From positions 248,001-312,000 of the forward strand of contig JACKQL020000037.1 in the NCBI GenBank assembly GCA_018296165.2: a DNA stretch of 64,000 nt, given 5' to 3'. Positions 58,820-64,000 of the stretch are shown here, one piece after another. Position 1 is the stretch's first letter. Each line of letters begins with the position of its first letter. A program made the position numbers and the translations under genes. Origin of the DNA: Termitomyces sp. T153. Its lineage: Eukaryota > Basidiomycota > Agaricomycetes > Agaricales > Lyophyllaceae. The notes below the pieces were generated by a model. It saw only the letters and a program-made list of their open reading frames with translations. It searched no databases and was not told the origin of the DNA.

Positions 58820-59049
58820 TGTAAGATGTACATCTCCACCTTGCAGGGGGTTCAGATGACAGAACAGGACCATGCTATGTCTTTAGGCTATATAGCACAA
58901 GTACAAGTAGATATCATAAAGAAAAAAGCAAGAAGCAAGCATGAAAGGATATGAGCAATGCATATATGTGGAGAAGGAAATAAGGTTCAGTCCAAACATG
59001 TATAATGTAGCTGTCTGTCTAAATCCAGTAAGTAGTAATTGAGATCACA
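58820..59049 (-). repeat. LTR of the Ty3/Gypsy element (5' LTR)
   Basis: 230 bp, TGTAAGATG...GATCACA, alignable over its whole length with 51632-51860 but without a single CG. Confidence 0.9.
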
Positions 59050-59054
59050 TTTGA
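59050..59054. repeat. Target-site duplication of the Ty3/Gypsy element, right copy
   Basis: tttga, equal to 51627-51631. Confidence 0.8.
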
Positions 59055-60849
59055 TTGGTATTTATTGAGGAAATATATACCAATTCTGTATCATTGCATA
59101 CTTGCTGGTAAGATAGATATATGGTCCAGATTGCTCATTCCTTAATAAGTATCATGATCAAATGATGGCATCTGCCAGTCATGGTGATGGTGATGACATG
59201 CACCTAGTACTAGTCTCAAGTATTGGTGCTTACTATCATGTCTTCAGGCTTTCAGGCTATATTTGACAACATCCAAGAAACCTCAAGCTCTTGTTCTCAC
59301 TAATGCTGAGGGATGTAATGATGCATTTGATTTGGCTCTTGAGCAATGTTGAGGATGATCTTGAGAGTTTTGTGAAGTATTTTTAGGGTGAGATGTGGGA
59401 TATTGAAAGAAGTTTGGAAGGTTTTGTTAAGTTCAAGTTCAGACTGGAAATGGCACTAATGTAATACCTTATTTTAATGATGTTTCTACAGATCAAAATA
59501 ATACTACTTTGGATGGCAAGGACTTTTTGATCATGCTACTTTCATCTTTTTCATCTCCCTACATCCAGGTGTCACCTGCCAGTCTGTCAACTACACTGAC
59601 TCTGATCTCAAGACTACTTCTCTCCTAGTTATCCAATCAGTGATTCCTTCACACATGCAAACAAGATCAGATTCTGATCAAACTCACTGCCACCACCAAT
59701 TGTAACTCTTCAAGCCTGGCCCAGCTTCAGACTAAGAGCCAGTGCAGGCCAAGTCCATTTGGGCCAAGCCAAGCCAAAGGTGCTAGCATAGTAAGGGCAT
59801 TGGCCTGGCTCACAATGTTGAAAAGCCAAAGCCAATGGCCCAGGCCAGAGCTTTTGTGGGAGATGAATCAAATAGCCGACACATAATTGATGCAATCAAT
59901 ATTGTCCTCTCAGTGTTCATGACTTTGATTTAAGCTCTGACCATGCTTACTAGTGACAGTGTGATCATGCACCCTTTCTCAGGAATAGCTGCCACATTTC
60001 CTCAGCAGTTGATATACCTTAGTAGATAAGTACATATATATAAATCAAGAGTCCTTCTTCCCATTAACCTTTCTCCCTCAGTGCTCAGTACCCAGTCTCT
60101 TTAGGCATGAAAGTGCCCACTCTTTATTCTATTCAGTCCCTTGTTAAAACCTTTACTAGCCTTGCATCAAATCAACATTTGTCTATCAAACCTAATATCC
60201 TCCAAAGGAGGACATCATCTGGGTTAGCCTTGCCATCTGTATGCAAGGTGTCACTGACATCCTCTGGCAATGTTTCAATAAATGCAGATGGTCCAGCTTG
60301 CTATGTGCTCAGGGCAGACCCATTTGTGCTTGCACAGGGACCTTTGCCCTGTGAGTCTCTCCATCCATACTCCTCATTAGAGTATTCAATGAGGGAGGCT
60401 CCTAGTGTTCTCCTGTGGTCACTAGAGAGGATCTGAGGCCTTCTACTCATACCAGTGTGAGTGCATACAAAGGGTTTTTTTCCTTTGCCCACTAGCACCA
60501 ACAATCCTTCCAGTTCTACCTTTGGGTATAGTATAGCAGAGGGCACTCAGGTGCCCCCAGTGGCAATGTCTCCTAGACCAGCTACAGCTGGTCAGATGGG
60601 AGTGGCTGCTGGCAGCCCTCCTGGTATCACTCCACTCTCTCTCCCCATGCCATGAGATGATGTGGCAAGATCTGATGTTTCATGTGGAGCACCATGAAGT
60701 GTTCCATTGAACTATAGTTTGGCATTAGGCCCAAACACCTGATCTTCCATGGTCACAATGGTGCCCATTGAGGAAGGTGAACATGGAAATTCTAACATTC
60801 TGATCACAACTCATGGCAGCAAACTTCTTTTTTGGAAGTTCAATGCTAT
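59055..60849. mobile_element. CpG-poor degenerate repeat DNA, possible gag end of a second element
   Basis: About 1.8 kb with almost no CG and TG/CA excess, so repeat-derived. A plus-strand frame at 60107-60436 (MKVPTLYSIQSLVKTFTSLA) and another at 60461-60655 (FFPLPTSTNNPSSSTFGYSI) are Ser/Pro-rich and could be gag-like. A palindrome-like block of GGCCAAGCC/GGCCTGGC words lies at 59710-59870. With the chromodomain fragment that follows on the same strand, this may be one internally deleted plus-strand element. Family of this part not proved. Confidence 0.5.
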
Positions 60850-61257
60850 TTTGCAAACAAGTCAATGCTTGTTTGACATTGAAGAAATGTTCTGATGGAC
60901 CTTACCACATAAATGCTGTCCATCTGGAGTCATCAAATGTAACTGTCTTTGTGCCCCAGCGGGAGGATCATTACGTGCAGTATCACACCCTCCAAGTTAG
61001 TTCATTTCTGCAAGAATGATGGCGAGCTGTTCCCGTCACGCGAAGCCCCTGAGTCAAGGCCAATATTCACCCCAGACAAAGGTCGTGATGAGTTCCTCAC
61101 GGAGAAAATCGTAGAATCCAGGCGCCGGGGTCGTGGTTGGCAATATCTCGTGAGTTACGTCGGCTTCGGACCTGGACACGACGAGTGGTTAGCAAGTAAG
61201 AAACTTGAAGAGAACGCGGCCCTTGAAGTTTGGTTGACAGGAAATGGTTCGGATTGA
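60850..61257 (+). pseudogene. Integrase tail and chromodomain of a second Ty3/Gypsy element
   Basis: Frame 1 reads GPYHINAVHLESSNVTVFVP and VQYHTLQ, then a one-base shift near 60985 continues in SKLVHFCKNDGELFPSREAP. The chromodomain is EKIVESRRRGRGWQYLVSYV, GFGPGHDEWLASKKLEE, well preserved, stop at 61257. Upstream of about 60950 the sequence has no CG; downstream it is CG-rich. Confidence 0.85.
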
Positions 61258-61390
61258 TGTCCTGTTCATATTCACCGTGTTCTTGCCTTCAGTAGCTTTT
61301 CCCTCCGGGTTTTTGACGCACCCGCATGAGCGGTTTTTTGTGCTTGTTCTCGAGTTATCTTTCCTTTTCCCTTACTCAGCACATTTTTTG

Positions 61391-61650
61391 TGAGGGGAGG
61401 GGTGTAATTCCGTCGATTACTACTTACGGACAGACAGAGTATGGACGTGTGGACAGAACCTTATTCTCGGGCTAGATATATCTGCCGAACTCACGATGTA
61501 TGCAGGCTCACCTTCTTCCCAACTCCATTAGTCTCTGCTTGTTGTCGTTTTCGCTCTCGAATCCACAACGAGGTCTTGTTCTGTCGCCGTCTGCTTAAGT
61601 TGACCTCACGGTCTTCCACTATCAATGTTTAAGTACTTTGAGATATATGT
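61391..61650 (+). repeat. Polypurine tract and LTR of the second Ty3/Gypsy element
   Basis: gtgaggggagggg at 61390-61402 is the polypurine tract; the LTR starts TGTAATTCCG at 61403. In its first 80 bp and around ggacagaaccttattc it aligns with the inverted LTR at 51632-51860, so the two belong to related but distinct subfamilies. The 3' end of this LTR was not located; about 61650 is an estimate. It keeps many CG. Confidence 0.7.
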
Positions 61651-61994
61651 GCTTCTAGAAATCCAAGTTGGTCAATCTGGTTCTGAGAGTAGTGACTGCG
61701 AGATGTATACTGAGGACAAGCGCGAACACTCGAGGGCCCAGGAGATGCAGACATGAGCAAAGGAACTCTTCAAGTTGGGGTGTACGCGGAAAGGGGCTGA
61801 CAAGGGGAGAAAGAGTGGACATCGAGGCTACCCAAAAGAGGTAGTAAACTCGATTGATTTGGAGATAACAATTGATTAGAAATGCTTGTAATCGAAGCCA
61901 AATTTTCTAATCGAAGCCAAATTAGTTTCTCACTATATTTAAGGTAAGGGGAGCTCCCCGTGGTATCTACATATCCAATCGCTGCAGATCTAGG
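61651..61994. promoter_or_regulatory. Upstream region of pantothenate synthetase
   Basis: About 340 bp between the LTR and the start codon. A duplicated attgattagaaatgc/cgaagccaaattttctaatcgaagccaaatt stretch lies at 61870-61922. No TATA box can be named with confidence. Confidence 0.4.
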
Positions 61995-63140
61995 ATGTCG
62001 AGTATTGCTGCTAGTGCGCTACCAACGACTTCTATACCTATCTTTACATCTGTGACATCATACCGAGAATGGCGAAGGAAGGCTTTCGAAGAACGTAAAA
62101 CTGTTGGATTCGTTGCCACGATGGGCGCACTACATGAAGGTCATATCTCGCTTGGTGTGTACCATAACTTTTTCTGGATCATATACTTACTTGTTCGTTG
62201 GATAGTCAAAAGATCACTGAAAGAGAATGACCTTACTGTAGTGTCGATCTTCGTGAATCCTGCTCAGTTCGCGCCCCATGAAGATCTCGGGACTTACCCT
62301 CGAACGCTTCCGCAAGATTTAGAATTACTTTCCGCCCAATCATTCACCGGTACAGAAGGCGTAGAAGCCAAGGAGATCAAGAAACCATCTGCGCTATTCT
62401 TGCCAACTGTGGAGGAAATGTACCCCTCTGGTATTAGTCAAAATACCACTGATCAAAAGGGTACTTTTGTCGAGGTCAAGGGCTACAGCCATCAAATGGA
62501 AGGGAAAAGTAGGCCAACCTTTTTCAGGGGCGTGGCCACAGTTGTCACAAAACTATTCAATGCAATTGAGGTTGGTTTTCGTCTTGTCGCCGTGTGCTGT
62601 ACAGGAAATTTCCAGCTCAACACAATTCAGTAGCCTACAAACGCTTATTTTGGTCAAAAGGACATCCAACAAGCACTGTTATTGAGGCGTCTTTCTAGGG
62701 ATATCCTTCTTTCACATCCTAATCCGGAACACATTCATGTTGTCCCGACTGCGCGTGATCCCTCCAGCGGATTGGCCCTTTCCTCTAGGAATTCTTACCT
62801 TACAAATGATGGCCTTGAAGTCGCGCCCGCACTCTACGAAGCCCTGAAGGCGGCTAGATACGCATGGAATAGTGGTTCAACGAAAGCTGAGGCCATTGAG
62901 GCAGCCATCAAGGTCATCGAAAAAGAAAAGGTTCGAGCGTCCTCGAGGGGCATTAAAGCCGAAATGCGTCTGGATTACGTGGAGCTCAACAATTCTGATG
63001 ATTTTGAAGTGATCAGTCCGCAGTCGACTAGAATGGTGGCCGGGCCCCATCCGGTGATTCTGAGCGGTGCATTATGGGTCGACAACACTCGCTTGATCGA
63101 TAACCTTATACTTGGTGATACGGGCAGCATCACTTCATAA
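61995..63140 (+). CDS. PAN6: Pantothenate synthetase (pantoate--beta-alanine ligase)
   Basis: Three exons (61995-62154, 62206-62570, 62634-63140) sum to 1032 bp, 343 residues. Motifs: [17 protein letters not shown] (ATP-binding HIGH-like), [69 protein letters not shown]. The enzyme joins pantoate and beta-alanine with ATP to make vitamin B5. Intron 1 (62155-62205) is 51 bp, a multiple of three, and has no stop, so unspliced RNA would still be open; splicing restores the family sequence [19 protein letters not shown]. The start lies about 340 bp beyond the LTR of a retrotransposon. Confidence 0.94.
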
Positions 63141-63481
63141 TGTATCTCCAGCGCTGAGTCATTGAATTGTGGTATGTCCATTGCATTCCAATACTGTATG
63201 TGATATCGATCAGACTCATTCTGTTACATGCAGTGATTTCTATAGTATGCTCAATATTTGTTTGATTGACTTAGTTAACCCAGCACATGCACATATAAGT
63301 GACTTGCCTTGATATTCACGCTGGCATGTACAGAACCGTCATCTTATGCAATGATAACAATGCGAAATATGGTATATATATATGCATAACGAATGTAGGT
63401 TCAGTCATCGCCCAGTAACGAAATTTCAATTGATGTATGTGATTATCGAATGATGTGTTCGAACACTAGATGGGTTATACT
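63141..63481. other. Convergent intergenic region
   Basis: 340 bp between two convergent stop codons. A short AT run (tatatatatatgcat) at 63370-63386. No gene. Confidence 0.4.
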
Positions 63482-64000
63482 TCACTGTAAGGGGCCAAAA
63501 ATATGAGTTGTAATTCGCATATCTTGAGGCAAGAATGCGCTGCCAATCAAGCCTTTCGTCGCCCAGGCCTCCATGATCGTATGTCCCCATCCTATCACCC
63601 ATACCATCGTCCATACCCAGCCGTACCATCCACCAACTCTCTGTCCTATTGTGGACCTCCAGAGATGCTCGAAACAGATTCCTAGCCCATTCATAAAGAA
63701 AAATCCACCGACTTTGGGGAAATCCGTGCCCCGCCCCATTCCCCACAGTCCGAGAGCGTGCAGTACCCCTGAAATAATGAAGACTCCAAGGATACCGCCT
63801 AGACGGCCAAGGAAAAGGGACAAGGGCTTTCCTCCAACAGCTATGAAAACGTCTCGGAAGAGTTGATGCCAGCGCTTCGCCCAAAACTCCGTCAAGGATG
63901 TTGAAAACCATGGAGACCTGAAGGCCGGCGGCCAGAGAGAGGTATCTTGTCTGAACACAAGAACTCCAATGATGGTGAGGACGTGATACCCTGCTTGTAC
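63482..64000 (-). CDS. MBOAT / wax-synthase-like O-acyltransferase, 3' part
   Basis: Open frame from the window edge to the stop at 63482. It contains SLTEFWAKRWHQLFRDVFIA, the signature of wax-synthase-like MBOAT enzymes, then hydrophobic segments with the conserved histidine in ISGVLHALGLWGMG, and HTIMEAWATKGLIGSAFLPQ near the C-terminus. This fungal family acylates sterols, alcohols or secondary metabolites in the ER membrane; the substrate cannot be told. The N-terminal part lies beyond the window. Confidence 0.85.
   Translation of the reverse strand, partial: VQAGYHVLTIIGVLVFRQDTSLWPPAFRSPWFSTSLTEFWAKRWHQLFRDVFIAVGGKPLSLFLGRLGGILGVFIISGVLHALGLWGMGRGTDFPKVGGFFFMNGLGICFEHLWRSTIGQRVGGWYGWVWTMVWVIGWGHTIMEAWATKGLIGSAFLPQDMRITTHIFGPLQ

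Larger units (their letters stand above)
51632..59049 (-). mobile_element. Ty3/Gypsy chromodomain retrotransposon, complete but decayed
   Basis: A 7418-bp element on the minus strand, with LTRs at both ends (51632-51860 and 58820-59049), both TG...CA, and a 5-bp TTTGA duplication. In minus-strand order: gag (about 58.2-57.3 kb), protease (57.4-57.07), reverse transcriptase (56.46-55.8), RNase H (55.74-55.2), integrase (55.1-54.5), integrase tail with chromodomain (54.49-53.9), then 2 kb of non-coding repeats and the polypurine tract. The pol order with a C-terminal chromodomain marks a chromovirus. Frames are broken many times, so it is dead. The body from about 51.9 kb on is nearly free of CG, with TG/CA in excess. 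Chromodomains of this group steer integration to heterochromatin. Confidence 0.92.

Noticed and set aside
59710..59870. Palindromic GGCCAAGCC-type words as a hairpin or origin
   Set aside because: Imperfect, spread out and within decayed repeat DNA; no defined stem could be drawn.
62155..62205. Keeping [14 protein letters not shown] as a membrane segment of pantothenate synthetase
   Set aside because: It is a 51-bp intron with GTGTGT/GATAG borders; removal restores the family sequence.

Overview
The window comes from a nuclear chromosome of a filamentous basidiomycete, most likely an agaricomycete (mushroom-forming fungus). Genes are broken by many 48-60 bp introns with compact GT-AG (some GC-AG) borders. 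The gene set fits this: a DNMT5-type DNA methyltransferase-helicase, an agaric-style F-box protein, multi-cluster Zn2Cys6 and Cys-rich proteins, GH16 glucanases, a wax-synthase-like MBOAT, a non-LTR element with RNase H and chromodomain Ty3/Gypsy elements. All exon structures below were spliced by eye; for ten genes (PET117, CID protein, LPP, DNMT5, CRIPT, F-box, PEX7, sirtuin, NAXD, dolichyldiphosphatase) plus pantothenate synthetase the summed exons are divisible by three with one open frame.

Layout. 0-2.4 kb: no confident gene. 2.4-21 kb: a dense housekeeping block: PET117 (-), CTD-interacting-domain protein (+), lipid phosphate phosphatase (-), DNMT5 (+), CRIPT (-), F-box (+), EFM7/NNT1-like methyltransferase (-), PEX7 (-), SIRT4-like sirtuin (+). 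Neighbours alternate as divergent pairs sharing 150-600 bp promoters and convergent pairs with close 3' ends. 21-26.5 kb: three tandem minus-strand genes for unusual Cys-rich proteins: two with a repeated CxxC..WxxHxxxC module, one with five Zn2Cys6 clusters. 27.3-37 kb: two paralogous secreted GH16 enzymes enclosing a 5'-truncated LINE (28981-33426) with a 12-bp target-site duplication and poly(A). 38.8-50.7 kb: BCS1-like AAA ATPase, NAD(P)H-hydrate dehydratase, phosphoglucomutase, C2H2 zinc-finger protein, dolichyldiphosphatase. 51.6-61.7 kb: a retrotransposon island with a complete Ty3/Gypsy chromodomain element (51632-59049, LTRs plus 5-bp TSD) and a rearranged relative in the opposite direction. 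62-64 kb: pantothenate synthetase and the 3' part of an MBOAT gene.

The most striking observation joins two parts of the window. The Ty3/Gypsy island is almost free of CpG over about 9 kb, and comparison of its own two LTRs shows every CpG of the left LTR converted to TpG/CpA in the right LTR. This is the footprint expected of long-term CpG methylation. The same window encodes DNMT5, the family known from Cryptococcus to maintain CpG methylation, here with an N-terminal PCNA-binding (PIP) box. The young LINE is CpG-rich, so the footprint appears to depend on age or locus. Sharp CpG borders at about 51.9 kb and 60.95 kb suggest edges of a methylated domain.
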